Positions 19,720 through 29,041 are shown, counted from the first letter of the stretch. The stretch: 64,000 nucleotides of DNA from Rheinheimera sediminis (GCF_004005375.1 NZ_RZUF01000009.1:103361-167360), one strand, 5' to 3'. Notes: generated from the sequence alone by a model not told the origin. Numbers and translations are program-made.

Positions 19720-20457
19720 ATGAGTCAATATAAACAGTTGCTGCAGCTTGATACAGAGCAGCAGCAACATTTGCTGGCAGAAGCCAACCAGTTGCTGCTG
19801 CCATTAACTCCGGCAGAGCGGGTGCGGTGGGCACTTGAACACTTACCTGATCAGCAGATTTTAAGTTCCAGTTTTGGTATTCAGTCTGCTGTGATGTTGC
19901 ATCTGGTCACGACTGAGCGGCCGGATATTCCGGTGTTACTGACCGACACTGGTTATTTATTCCCCGAAACTTATCAGTTTATTGATGAGCTAAAAGAGCG
20001 CTTGCGGCTGAATCTGAAGGTGTATCGTGCGCACTTAAGCCCAGCCTGGCAGGAAGCCCGTTTTGGTAAGTTGTGGGAAACTGAAGCCGGTATCAAACAA
20101 TACAACCATATGAATAAAGTGGAGCCTTTACAACGTGCTTTAAAAGAGCTGAATGTAGGCACCTGGTTCAGCGGTTTACGCCGTAGTCAATCCAGTACCC
20201 GCGCTGATAAAGACGTTATTGAAATCAGCCGTGGCACAGTGAAAGTGCAACCTATTATCGAGTGGTCGAATAAAGACGTGTTTTATTATCTGCAGCAACA
20301 CGGCTTGCCTTACCATCCGTTATGGGAGCAAGGCTATGTTTCAGTCGGGGACGTGCATTCGACCCGCAAACTGGAACTGGGCATGACTGAAGAAGAGACC
20401 CGTTTTAACGGCTTTGGCCGGGAATGTGGTATTCATTTGGATGGTGACGGTATCTGA
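19720..20457 (+). CDS. cysH: phosphoadenylyl-sulfate (PAPS) reductase
   Basis: 245 residues. Reduces PAPS to sulfite with thioredoxin. Motifs: [15 protein letters not shown] (PP-loop), [27 protein letters not shown], and the C-terminal catalytic cysteine in GRECGIH. It lacks the extra Cys pairs that bind a 4Fe-4S cluster in APS reductases, which with cysC (APS kinase) at 36 kb supports the PAPS route. Ribosome site GGAG before ATG 19720; third gene of cysJIH. Confidence 0.95.
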   Translation: MSQYKQLLQLDTEQQQHLLAEANQLLLPLTPAERVRWALEHLPDQQILSSSFGIQSAVMLHLVTTERPDIPVLLTDTGYLFPETYQFIDELKERLRLNLKVYRAHLSPAWQEARFGKLWETEAGIKQYNHMNKVEPLQRALKELNVGTWFSGLRRSQSSTRADKDVIEISRGTVKVQPIIEWSNKDVFYYLQQHGLPYHPLWEQGYVSVGDVHSTRKLELGMTEEETRFNGFGRECGIHLDGDGI

Positions 20458-20633
20458 TCCTCTGTTGAACGATGAAAGTGCACTAATCATCGTATTTGTC
20501 CCCAGACTGACTAAAAATAACTTGTCGCTAACGGTGTTTATCATTAAAGTTGGTCAGATCGGGTTGCATATCTCAGAGTGGCAGCCTTATCAGGCCAGCT
20601 GTGAGGTCTGAGATATGGAATGAGGATCCGGAT

Positions 20634-22916
20634 GTGGGATGGTTAAGTCGTTTTTTGCGACTGACAGCGCAGGATTTAGAGAAAGCTGATAGTGCGTCGT
20701 GGCAACAAAGTGTGCTGCGCATCATGATGTTATCTGGGTTATGTCTGGTGTCTGTCATAGTGATCCACAGCTCTTGGCAAGCCTGGAAAATCGGGGCTTA
20801 TCAGGTTATTGCCATCACCTCTCTGTTTTATACTGCATTAGTAGCGGCTTTACTACTTTCCAAAAATCACACCAAAAAAAGTGCTGTTATGCTGTTGGCC
20901 GTTGTCATCGCAGCGGGCGCTTGTATTTTGCTATTTAATGATGATTTTGAAATGGGCAAGCTTGGCATAGTCTTTATCTACACCTTGCCCATGATCAGTT
21001 TGATGTTTTTTGGTTTCAGAACAGCATTGGTTTTTATGGTTCTGAATTTCATACCTTTTTTTTATTTGTTGCGCAATGAAGCGCCAGGCAATCTGTTCGG
21101 TTTATCTATTACCTTGCCCGCGACGCACAGCTATTTGCATGGCCTGCTATTTTTGTTTTTTAATTTGTGTTTGCCTCTGGCCGCGGCGCGTATTTTCAGC
21201 ACCTTAAAACGCAGCGCGGTGCAGCTAACCGATCTGAACCAACATTTAGTGCAAAGTCATAATTATTATGAAGAGTTGTTTGAGCACAATGGCTCAGCCA
21301 CTGTGTTAGTCACCGCAACGGGCGATGTTATTAAATGCAACAGTCTGGCTGCGGAGCTGCTTGGCCTGAAGCCAGAGCAGCAAGTTAATTTATTGTCTCT
21401 GCTCAGTTTTGTTCAGGATGGCGAGCTGCAGGGCCATTGGCTGAAAGGGAAAGTGGAATGTAGTTTAAAAAGTCGATCCGGATCCGCTCTGGTCTTAAAG
21501 CATGTGATGCTGACCCGCTCAGGTTATCATGTAGTGAGTTTGCAGGAAATCAGCGCTTTACGGCAGTTACAGCAGCAGTTAAAGCAAAGTCAGAAACTGC
21601 AGGACAGTTGGCTGCACTACGATGCACTGACTTGTTTACCTAATGCGGCTGGTTTTACGGAATTGGTGAATTACAAGCAGGAACAGACAGTGCCGCATGA
21701 ATTTGGCTTGATGGCTATTATCCGGCTGCGTCATGTCAAAACCCTGAATCAGCAATATGGCTATGAATTTGGCAGCCAGTTATTGCAGCATTTCTCAAAA
21801 GTCGCGAAAGCCGCTTTACCTTCAGATGCAGTGTTAGCCAGAGTGAGGGGGGTAAAGTTCGCACTCTGGTTAAAAGGCGATTTGAATGTGCTGGATCCAA
21901 GGCAACTGGCCGAGGCTATTGCCAGTCAATTGCCTGTTGAGCTGACAGTGGGTCCTTACACAGCTCGAATGAATTATCAGTTTGGCGTCAGTTTTACTAA
22001 AGGGTCGGACTATCAGGATGCACAGCTTCTTATTGAACAATGCGAGCTGGCGTTAGAGTTATCTAGCCCTGGCCAGAACGTCAGTTTTTATGATCAGCAA
22101 CAAGCCAGACAAATGGAGCAGGATTATCAATTACTGAATGCCTTTCGTGATGCGCTGCGGCAAAAACAGCTGGAGCTTTGGTTACAACCCAAGGTTGACC
22201 CACAAGGAAAGATCCAGAGTTTTGAAGCTTTAAGCCGCTGGTTTGTTGATGGACAGGCCATAGCGCCTGATTGTTTTGTGTTGATGGCAGAACGCCATGG
22301 CCTGATGACCCTGTTTTCACGTTTAGTCTTGCAACAAAGTGTTAGTATTTTGCAAAGCTGGCAGCAACAGGGCTTGTTATACCCTATTGCTATAAACCTG
22401 GGCGGGCCTGAGCTTTTGGACGACAGCTTTTTTGCTGAGCTAATGAGCCACAGTGCCGATCATCCCTGGTTAACCCGCTACCTGCAGTTAGAGATCACCG
22501 AAACCAATATAGCGGTGCAACAACCTTTATTACATAAACGTTTAAAAGCGCTGCATCAGTATGGTTTTAGTATTTCCATCGATGATTTTGGTACAGGCCA
22601 TTCGTCGTTAAGCCAGTTGGTGGATTGCCCGGCCGATACCATCAAAATAGATCGACGTTTTGTCAGCTGTATCCCACAAGACAGCCGCACTGTGCGTATT
22701 TTGCATACTACTATTCAGCTGGCCAAAGCCTTAAATCTGAATATAGTGGCCGAAGGGGTAGAAAACGATATACAGCGCCGTTTCCTGCAAAGCCTGGGCT
22801 GTCAGCTGATGCAGGGTTACTTGTTTGGCCGCCCGGCCCCTGCTTTGTATTGGGAAAATTTGTTGTTGCCCAGATTAAATTCCGTCACTATTCCCGCTTT
22901 GCAACATCAAAGCTGA
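20634..22916 (+). CDS. membrane GGDEF-EAL protein, probable cyclic di-GMP phosphodiesterase
   Basis: About 760 residues. I prefer GTG 20634 (GAGG nine bases upstream) to the TTG at 20550. Five or six transmembrane helices (within about the first 200 residues) form the sensor, then a PAS-like segment (about 210-320), a GGDEF domain and an EAL domain. GGDEF is degenerate (RVRGVKFALW), so cyclase activity is lost. The EAL domain looks active: FEALSRW, INLGGPELLD, LEITETN, SIDDFGTGHSS, TIKIDRRFV, AEGVEN, QGYLFGRP. It should hydrolyse cyclic di-GMP. It directly precedes the A/B gene array, with about 40 bases between. Confidence 0.88.
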   Translation: MGWLSRFLRLTAQDLEKADSASWQQSVLRIMMLSGLCLVSVIVIHSSWQAWKIGAYQVIAITSLFYTALVAALLLSKNHTKKSAVMLLAVVIAAGACILLFNDDFEMGKLGIVFIYTLPMISLMFFGFRTALVFMVLNFIPFFYLLRNEAPGNLFGLSITLPATHSYLHGLLFLFFNLCLPLAAARIFSTLKRSAVQLTDLNQHLVQSHNYYEELFEHNGSATVLVTATGDVIKCNSLAAELLGLKPEQQVNLLSLLSFVQDGELQGHWLKGKVECSLKSRSGSALVLKHVMLTRSGYHVVSLQEISALRQLQQQLKQSQKLQDSWLHYDALTCLPNAAGFTELVNYKQEQTVPHEFGLMAIIRLRHVKTLNQQYGYEFGSQLLQHFSKVAKAALPSDAVLARVRGVKFALWLKGDLNVLDPRQLAEAIASQLPVELTVGPYTARMNYQFGVSFTKGSDYQDAQLLIEQCELALELSSPGQNVSFYDQQQARQMEQDYQLLNAFRDALRQKQLELWLQPKVDPQGKIQSFEALSRWFVDGQAIAPDCFVLMAERHGLMTLFSRLVLQQSVSILQSWQQQGLLYPIAINLGGPELLDDSFFAELMSHSADHPWLTRYLQLEITETNIAVQQPLLHKRLKALHQYGFSISIDDFGTGHSSLSQLVDCPADTIKIDRRFVSCIPQDSRTVRILHTTIQLAKALNLNIVAEGVENDIQRRFLQSLGCQLMQGYLFGRPAPALYWENLLLPRLNSVTIPALQHQS

Positions 22917-22958
22917 CAGAGCAATTTTCAGCGCGCTTCAGAGCTGGGATAAGTGACT

Positions 22959-23891
22959 ATGACTCAGATATTCGAAAAGTTTTTACGTAAACGTAGACAA
23001 GCTAAAAACTACCCTGCCAAGTATCAGGAAGCATTTGACCGAAATCAGCTGCGGTTAGATTGCTATATTAAAGATGGTGTGAGAGCCAATGCCTATTTGG
23101 CTGAGCCAGAGCTGCAGATTGCTCCATGGGAAACTTTTAGTGAGTTGATGATCAATACTAGTTACTACGAAATGCTTGCTGAGGCTGAGTTTGTCACTGA
23201 AGGCAGGATCAACTATCCGTATTTAGTGCAGGCTATGAGTTACAGTTATTTCTACAGTGCTATGCGTTTTTATAACCTGCAGCGTTTCCAAAGCCGTTTT
23301 GGCCGGGACTATGACGCTGGTATGTCACCAGATATTGTACTTAACCTTTGTTTAGCTGAACTTGCGGGTATATCTCTTTATAGCCAACGTTTATTTAGCT
23401 TTTTTAAACAGGGTTATATACGCAACTGGTTTAACCGCTCTAACAGCCATTTAAGCGACGCTATTATTTTGTTATATGCGGCTTATCAGGGGCAGCCTAT
23501 GGAGCCAACAGTAGCGCAGTTTGCTTATAAAGAGCTGATAGCAAATTGGGATACAACGGATTTGCAGAAAGTTAGCAGCCTGCTACAACAACTTTGTGAT
23601 GATCAAATGCTTCAGGTCGCAGCGCCACCCAGTAAGTTTTTTATCGAACTGGGCAATATAAACTGGCAGTTTATACCTTACCCTGCATTGCTGCTGATGA
23701 AATTACGGCAAAACCAGGGCCTGGCCAATCCACAGTTTGAACACCTTGGCTTTGGAGCTTTAAACCCGTTATTAATCAGCACTGCTGTGCCTTTAGTGAT
23801 AGACGATACACTAGCCGCCGTGCTTGATCGCGCCCGTCAACAGGGCTTTGATGACGACGCCATTTTTGCTGCTGGAAGCTTAGGCGGATAA
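22959..23891 (+). CDS. array protein A1, unknown family
   Basis: 310 residues from ATG 22959; the paralogue A2 begins with the same MTQ..KFLRKR, which settles the start against GTG 22953. No signal peptide or membrane helix. Residues 1-42 and about 125-310 are nearly identical to A2, while about 43-125 differ strongly. The C-terminal half is helical, with WDTTDLQKVSSLLQQLCDD and APPSKFFIELGNINWQF as the most conserved blocks. No family recognised. Cytoplasmic. First of three A-B gene pairs; B1 starts 25 bases downstream. Confidence 0.75.
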   Translation: MTQIFEKFLRKRRQAKNYPAKYQEAFDRNQLRLDCYIKDGVRANAYLAEPELQIAPWETFSELMINTSYYEMLAEAEFVTEGRINYPYLVQAMSYSYFYSAMRFYNLQRFQSRFGRDYDAGMSPDIVLNLCLAELAGISLYSQRLFSFFKQGYIRNWFNRSNSHLSDAIILLYAAYQGQPMEPTVAQFAYKELIANWDTTDLQKVSSLLQQLCDDQMLQVAAPPSKFFIELGNINWQFIPYPALLLMKLRQNQGLANPQFEHLGFGALNPLLISTAVPLVIDDTLAAVLDRARQQGFDDDAIFAAGSLGG

Positions 23892-23916
23892 CATCATCCG
23901 CAGTATCAAAAGGTAA

Positions 23917-24516
23917 ATGAAGAAAATGGATCTGGACACCCACCTGACAATGGAATTTGCAACCAACATGCATGCCCCCATTTTGATGAGAATACTTGGT
24001 TTTTGTTTTGGGGCTGATGATATTAACGTGACATCGCCGGAGCGGGTAAAAGGACCTTATTATGGCGTGCTTACCGATTCAGTGCTCAGCATGTTTCACT
24101 ATTTTCGTGATGGTGATTACGATATGCGGAAACTGAACGAAGAAATTCGTTATTCCTATCAGCAAGATGAACAGTTCTGGTGGGAAATAACTGGATTATC
24201 CGAAGCAGATCAAGAGGATTTTGAATTTGGTAATCAGGCCGCTGCTATCTTTGTCTGGCAAGAGCAGTATTGCACTGAGGAAGTATCGGTATGGATAGAC
24301 CCAGATGAATATCATCCAGAAATGCAGAAGCTTCTGATTTACAAATATATCTGGCTGCCCTTGTTTCCAGAGGAAACTCTTCCGGGCTATCAACCTCCGG
24401 CTTGTGGTTATTTACCTCATTTTGACCGGTTGCTTGCAGAACCCAATAGCAGGAAACATGACTGGATAAGGCGTATCCATAAAACAGCACTTCAGACCAC
24501 AGATAAACCACTATGA
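23917..24516 (+). CDS. array protein B1, unknown family
   Basis: 199 residues (ATG 23917 behind AAAAGG; ATG 23926 or 23950 are alternatives by comparison with B2 and B3). Soluble, acidic, rich in aromatic residues (EQFWWEITGL, YKYIWLPLFPEETLPGY). Common core: FCFGADDI, GPYYGVLTDSV, EDFEFGNQAAAI, EYHPEMQKLLIY. It differs from B3 at only about seven positions over the shared ~175 residues although B2 lies between them. The stop overlaps the A2 start (ATGA), so A2 is translationally coupled. Function unknown. Confidence 0.72.
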   Translation: MKKMDLDTHLTMEFATNMHAPILMRILGFCFGADDINVTSPERVKGPYYGVLTDSVLSMFHYFRDGDYDMRKLNEEIRYSYQQDEQFWWEITGLSEADQEDFEFGNQAAAIFVWQEQYCTEEVSVWIDPDEYHPEMQKLLIYKYIWLPLFPEETLPGYQPPACGYLPHFDRLLAEPNSRKHDWIRRIHKTALQTTDKPL

Positions 24517-25448
24517 CTCAGGTACTCGACAAGTTTTTACGTAAACGTAAACAAGCTAAAAACTATCCGGCCAAGTATCAAGAGGCGTTTGAAAGAAACC
24601 AACCTCGTTTAGATCATTACATTAAAAAAGGTATGCTTGAAGGTAGCCTATTACCAAATCCGGAATTAAATATGGCTTCTTGGGAATGGTTGGGGAGCGA
24701 GTTATGTATTAACTGCTATTACTATGAATTGTTCGCAGAAGCAGAGTTTGTTGTTACTAAGCAAATTAACTATTCATATTTAATGAAAGCATTGGGGTAT
24801 GGTTATATCTACAATACTATACGTTTTCATGGCCAGTTGCTTTACCCTGGTCGTTTTGGTCGTGAATATAAGGGGGGAGTCTCTCCAGATACAATATTTA
24901 ACCTTTGTTTAGCTGAACTGGCGGGTGTATCTCTTTACAGCCAACGTTTATTTAGTTTTTATCAGCAGGGTTATCTACGTAATTGGTTTAACCGCTCTAA
25001 CAGCCATCTAAGCGACGCTATTATTTTGTTATATGCAGCTTATCAGGGGCAGCCTATGGAACCTGGTGTAGCGCAGTTTGCTTATAAAGAGCTGATAGCA
25101 GATTGGGATACAACCGACTTGCAGAAAGTTAGCAGCCTGCTACAGCAACTTTGTGATGATCAAATGCTTCAGGTTGTGGCGCCACCCAGTAAGTTTTTTA
25201 TCGAACTAGGCAATATGAACTGGCAGTTTATTCCTTACCCTGCATTGCTGCTGATGAAATTACGGCAAAACCGGGGTTTAACCAATCCGCAATTTGAACA
25301 CCCTGGCTTTGGCGCTTTAAACCCGTTATTAATCAGTACTGCTGTGCCTTTAGTGATAGACGATACACTGGCTGCCGTGCTTGACCGCGCCCGCCAGCAG
25401 GGCTTTGATGATGATGCCATTTTTGCGGCAGGAAGCTTAGGCGAATAA
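24513..25448 (+). CDS. array protein A2, paralogue of A1
   Basis: 311 residues starting MTQVLDKFLRKRKQAKNY. About 16 differences from A1 over the last 188 residues, but the block from about 43 to 125 is quite different (LEGSLLPNPELNMASWEW in A2). The same conserved C-terminal blocks as A1 are present (WDTTDLQKVSSLL, APPSKFFIELGNMNWQF). Overlaps B1 by four bases; B2 begins 34 bases after its stop, with the intervening DNA almost identical to that between A1 and B1. Confidence 0.75.
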   Translation: MTQVLDKFLRKRKQAKNYPAKYQEAFERNQPRLDHYIKKGMLEGSLLPNPELNMASWEWLGSELCINCYYYELFAEAEFVVTKQINYSYLMKALGYGYIYNTIRFHGQLLYPGRFGREYKGGVSPDTIFNLCLAELAGVSLYSQRLFSFYQQGYLRNWFNRSNSHLSDAIILLYAAYQGQPMEPGVAQFAYKELIADWDTTDLQKVSSLLQQLCDDQMLQVVAPPSKFFIELGNMNWQFIPYPALLLMKLRQNRGLTNPQFEHPGFGALNPLLISTAVPLVIDDTLAAVLDRARQQGFDDDAIFAAGSLGE

Positions 25449-25482
25449 CATCATCCGCAGTATCAAAAGGTAAAGGAAGAGA

Positions 25483-26046
25483 GTGGATCTGGACACCCAC
25501 CTGACGATGGAATTCGAAACTACTACCCCTGTCCCTAACTTAATGAAGATTCTTGGTTATTGCTTTGGTGCTGACGATATTCACCTGATTTCATCAGAAC
25601 AGGTAGAAGGACCTTATTATGGTGTGCTTACAGATTCAGTGATGAGGATTTTTGATAGAAACTACAATACTTTTCGTTTTGACCCTAACCATTTAAAAGA
25701 AGAAATTCGTTATGCTTATCAGCAAGATGAGCAGTTCTGGTGGGAAATGACGGGATTATCCGAAGCAGATCAAGAGGATTTTGAATTTGGTAATCAGGCA
25801 GCTGCCATAATTGTCTGGCAAGAACAGTATTGCTCTGGGGCATTGTCTATGGACCTTGAACCAGAAGAATATCATCCAGAAATGCAGAAGCTTCTGATTT
25901 ACAAATATATCTGGCTGCCCTTGTTTCCGGAGGAAACTCTTCCGGGTTATCAGCCCCCTGCCAGTGGTTATTTGCCTCATTTTGATCGGCTGCTTGCAGA
26001 ATCCAACAGCGGGAAACACGACTGGATCCGGCGAATTAAAAAATAA
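25483..26046 (+). CDS. array protein B2, paralogue of B1
   Basis: 187 residues from GTG 25483 behind AAAGGAAGAG. The N-terminal half is diverged from B1/B3 (ETTTPVPNLMKILGYCFG, FDRNYNTFRFDPNHLKEE), while the C-terminal half is nearly the same (EDFEFGNQAAAIIVWQEQY, EYHPEMQKLLIYKYIWLP). This uneven divergence is the reverse of simple drift and suggests recombination among copies. Function unknown. Confidence 0.72.
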   Translation: MDLDTHLTMEFETTTPVPNLMKILGYCFGADDIHLISSEQVEGPYYGVLTDSVMRIFDRNYNTFRFDPNHLKEEIRYAYQQDEQFWWEMTGLSEADQEDFEFGNQAAAIIVWQEQYCSGALSMDLEPEEYHPEMQKLLIYKYIWLPLFPEETLPGYQPPASGYLPHFDRLLAESNSGKHDWIRRIKK

Positions 26047-26174
26047 CAACTTAGTGCGCTGGTCGTTCAGTTCAATCACAAATAGTGCCGGGGTCGTCAC
26101 TTAGACCCTGAGGCATTGTTTAGGTTATGGCTGCAGCACTATTACCCCCTGGCAATAATTGAGAAGAGGTTGGT

Positions 26175-27098
26175 ATGCTTGATGAAACTCAACTGAGTAA
26201 ATTTTTTCGCCGGGTGAAAATTGCCCGCAAGGCGCAGGCTAGCTATCAAGACATTTATGACAGCGAATTGCCTGATTTGACGCACTTCGCAGCGCACGGC
26301 AAATTGTTAAGAAGAATAGATCCAGAACCTACTGAATTAGCAGAGTGGGAGTTTGTTTATCTCTCCATTCCGGAGCTTTACTGGCTCAGAACTGCGCAAA
26401 CCAGCCTGGCGCTGCGTGCTGAACTGGATTACCCCCATTTATTGCGCGCGTTAAGTTATGGTTATATTGAAACTGCGCGGGCGCATTATGGCATGCACCA
26501 TTTTTTAGCCCGTTTTGGCCGTGAGCGTCGTGGTGGTTTAGGTGCATCGGATCTGTTTCGTTTATGCGTGGCCGAGCTTGCCAGCCTTGAGAAAGAAAGC
26601 CGGCAATTGTTTCATGCTTTTGCCAGTGCTTATCAGCGCCAATCTATTATTCGTTCCAAAAGTCATATCGGTGATTTATTACTGCTGATTTATGCCCGCT
26701 ATCTGGGAGTGGAACTCGCACCACAAGTAGATAACTTTGCGTATTCCGATGTGCTCACGTATTGGGATAGTCCAGACCTGGCGAAAATAAGCGAGCTGCT
26801 GCTGTTTATTTGTGATGAACAAGTACGGCAAACCTTAGCGCCGCCGAGCAAGTTTTTTTGTGAATTTAGCAATGTAGAATATTGTTACTGGCCTTTGACT
26901 GCGCTTTTTATCTTAAAGCTGCGGCAAAACCGTGGTTTAGCCAATCCAGAGCTTACGCACCCGGCCTTTGGTGTGCTCAATAGCATGTTAGCGCCACGCC
27001 CTCTGACGCTTGAATATGACGAGCTATTGCTATCAGTGCTTAAGCAAATGCAACAACAAGGCTTTGATATCGATGCCAGTTATGCATTGACCCGTTAA
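26175..27098 (+). CDS. array protein A3, divergent paralogue
   Basis: 307 residues from ATG 26175 behind AGAGG. Clearly related to A1/A2 along the whole length (SKFFRRVKIARKAQASYQ at the start; YWDSPDLAKISELLLFICDE, APPSKFFCEFSNVEY and LRQNRGLANPELTHPAFG near the end) but much more diverged. It defines the residues the family keeps: W-D-x-x-D-L, C-D-x-Q, APPSKFF, LRQN-GL-NP. Separated from B2 by 128 bases and from B3 by about 140 bases. Confidence 0.72.
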   Translation: MLDETQLSKFFRRVKIARKAQASYQDIYDSELPDLTHFAAHGKLLRRIDPEPTELAEWEFVYLSIPELYWLRTAQTSLALRAELDYPHLLRALSYGYIETARAHYGMHHFLARFGRERRGGLGASDLFRLCVAELASLEKESRQLFHAFASAYQRQSIIRSKSHIGDLLLLIYARYLGVELAPQVDNFAYSDVLTYWDSPDLAKISELLLFICDEQVRQTLAPPSKFFCEFSNVEYCYWPLTALFILKLRQNRGLANPELTHPAFGVLNSMLAPRPLTLEYDELLLSVLKQMQQQGFDIDASYALTR

Positions 27099-27239
27099 GT
27101 CATAACGCACTGTGTCATCACTTAGACCTGATCTGAAATAAGGTAACCGGCTTAAATCATGTCACAGAGTCTTACAACCTGGCCCCTGCAACTAAAGCCT
27201 GGTATATCAATACAATGTATCCAAGTAAGGGATAATTAT

Positions 27240-27776
27240 ATGGAGTTTGCAACCAACACGCACGCCCCCATTTTGATGAGAATACTTACCTTTTGCTTTG
27301 GGGCTGATGATATTAACGTGACATCGCCGGAGCGGGTAAAAGGACCTTATTATGGCGTGCTTACTGATTCAGTGCTCAGCATGTTTCACTATTTTCGTGA
27401 TGGTGATTACGATATGCGGAAACTGAACGAAGAAATTCGTTATTCCTATCAGCAAGATGAACAGTTCTGGTGGGAAATAACTGGATTATCCGAAACAGAT
27501 CAAGATGATTTTGAATTTGGCAATCAGGCCGCTGCTATCTTTGTCTGGCAAGAGCAGTATTGCACTGAGGAAGTATCGGTATGGATAGACCCAGATGAAT
27601 ATCATCCAGAAATGCAGAAGCTTCTGATTTACAAATATATCTGGCTGCCCTTGTTTCCAGAGGAAACTCTTCCGGGTTATCAACCTCCGGCTTTTGGTTA
27701 TTTACCTCATTTTGACCGGCTGCTCGCAGAACCCAATAGCGGGAAATACGACTGGATCCGACGGATTAAAAAATAA
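27240..27776 (+). CDS. array protein B3, near-copy of B1
   Basis: 178 residues from ATG 27240, chosen over 27159 because AAGGGA lies nine bases ahead and homology with B1 begins exactly at MEFATN. Only about seven residue differences from B1. Nucleotide identity with B1 is very high and begins abruptly at the start codon, so the upstream DNA is unrelated. This indicates a recent duplication or gene conversion of the B coding region alone. Function unknown. Confidence 0.72.
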   Translation: MEFATNTHAPILMRILTFCFGADDINVTSPERVKGPYYGVLTDSVLSMFHYFRDGDYDMRKLNEEIRYSYQQDEQFWWEITGLSETDQDDFEFGNQAAAIFVWQEQYCTEEVSVWIDPDEYHPEMQKLLIYKYIWLPLFPEETLPGYQPPAFGYLPHFDRLLAEPNSGKYDWIRRIKK

Positions 27777-27858
27777 CAACCCGATGCTCTGGTGGCTGCA
27801 GCACAGCTTGCTGCCACCTTTTGGTTCTGACTCTATAAAGATACAAAATGGTGTTTTC

Positions 27859-28377
27859 ATGTCCCCCCTGAATCAATTTTTATCTGCTGGTTTGATTTGC
27901 TTATTGTTAGGTGGCTGCAAATCAACTCCTACACCCTATGAACCTTATGGTCTTTATGGTGGCTACAGCGAAAAACAATATGCTGACGGGTCTTTTTCTG
28001 TCAGGTTTAGTGGCAATGTCAGTATTAAATATTTAACAGCGCTGGATTATGTGGTGCTACGCAGTGCTGTGATTGCCCGTGAGCATCAGGCCGAGGCTTT
28101 TGCTGCCCAGGTAAGTTGGGCCAACATTAAAAAGCTGGATTTAGGTACACCAGGTGTTTATGCCGAAAGGCCGGAACTGGGCTTGAAGATCCGGTTTTTA
28201 CCTGCAGCTTTAACAGATTTTATGGCCACAGGCTGTGTTATTCCGATGGAGGCGACATTAGCTCCTTATACTTATGGTACTGATAAGGTATTTCAGCTCA
28301 ATACTCAGGCCTGTATTCAAAGACTGCAGAAAAAATATCAGCTGACGGATCAACAACTGGCCGCCACTGCCGGATAA
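27859..28377 (+). CDS. lipoprotein, unknown function
   Basis: 172 residues from ATG 27859; the longer frame upstream overlaps B3 and is not credible. Lipoprotein signal with lipobox LLGGC (Cys near residue 21). The mature part starts with a Pro/Tyr/Gly-rich stretch (PYEPYGLYGGYSEKQYADG) and ends with two cysteines (ATGCVIPME, NTQACIQRL). G-Y-S-E-K followed by SVRFSGN recalls small envelope lipoproteins of Shewanella-like bacteria; no function known. Confidence 0.72.
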   Translation: MSPLNQFLSAGLICLLLGGCKSTPTPYEPYGLYGGYSEKQYADGSFSVRFSGNVSIKYLTALDYVVLRSAVIAREHQAEAFAAQVSWANIKKLDLGTPGVYAERPELGLKIRFLPAALTDFMATGCVIPMEATLAPYTYGTDKVFQLNTQACIQRLQKKYQLTDQQLAATAG

Positions 28378-28485
28378 GCCAATCACAACAAGAACTGAAC
28401 AAGCCAGCCATAAGGGTATGCTGTTCAGTGTCTGTCTATTTTTGTTGCATACACTAAAGTGAACAATAAATTAGGGACAATGGTT

Positions 28486-28899
28486 ATGTTAAACCTGGTG
28501 CTGTTTATGCTGATGTTTTTTACTTTAGTGGGCTGCTCTGAATCCTCAACACCTGCTGAAGCTCCAACATCCACAGGATCTGTTGTTGTCGCAAAACAAC
28601 CCGATGGATCTGGCCTTTATCCTCCGGTTTTGGCTGAAAACACTGAAGTCAGGCTGATCTTATGGGTGGCTGCAGAAAAACGTCAGTGCATGGCGGTAGG
28701 GCCTACTGAATGTCTGCAAATTCGTCACAACCCCAACGAAGACTGGCAACTGCTGTATGGCGATATTCTTGGCTTCGACTACCAGCCAGGGCAGGTTTAT
28801 CAGATAGAAGTCAGCGAAATCAGTATCCCTGAACCTCCAGCCGATGCACCAGACAGACAATGGGTGTTGCGGCAGATTATCAGCAGTCATGCTGAGTAA
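28486..28899 (+). CDS. small lipoprotein, unknown function
   Basis: 137 residues from ATG 28486, chosen over GTG 28459 and ATG 28480 because AGGGA lies eight bases ahead. Signal with lipobox LVGC (Cys near 17). The mature domain (about 45-137) includes EVRLILWVAAEKRQCMAVGP and YQPGQVYQIEVSEI, then WVLRQIIS. That pattern resembles the DUF4377 type of small lipoprotein domains, at low certainty. Confidence 0.7.
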   Translation: MLNLVLFMLMFFTLVGCSESSTPAEAPTSTGSVVVAKQPDGSGLYPPVLAENTEVRLILWVAAEKRQCMAVGPTECLQIRHNPNEDWQLLYGDILGFDYQPGQVYQIEVSEISIPEPPADAPDRQWVLRQIISSHAE

Positions 28900-29041
28900 A
28901 GCTGCTCGTCCCTTTTTCAATGAAAGTTGCGCTGAGAATAGCTGTGACAGCTCCGACTTGCCCCGAAAGCGGATTCAGGGCAGAATCTGGCACTTATTCT
29001 TATAACTGTGGCGCGCACCACAGCAGCAACAGAGAACTCTT

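Larger units (their letters stand above)
22959..27776 (+). repeat. threefold tandem array of A-B gene pairs
   Basis: Six genes on one strand in order A1-B1-A2-B2-A3-B3. The A-B spacer is nearly identical at 23890-23955 and 25447-25512. Short repeats such as GTCxTCACTTAGACC occur at 26092 and 27113 around A3. The layout resembles arrays of paralogous immunity or toxin-antitoxin-like genes, but no toxin domain is visible. Confidence 0.75.

Noticed and set aside
22959..25448. A proteins as PoNi-type (DUF1911) immunity proteins
   Set aside because: Spacing of Trp, Cys-Asp and Pro-rich blocks is only loosely similar; not enough to name the family.
27694..27858. Upstream extension of the lipoprotein gene
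   Set aside because: Overlaps B3 and lacks a signal; the lipoprotein signal begins at 27859.
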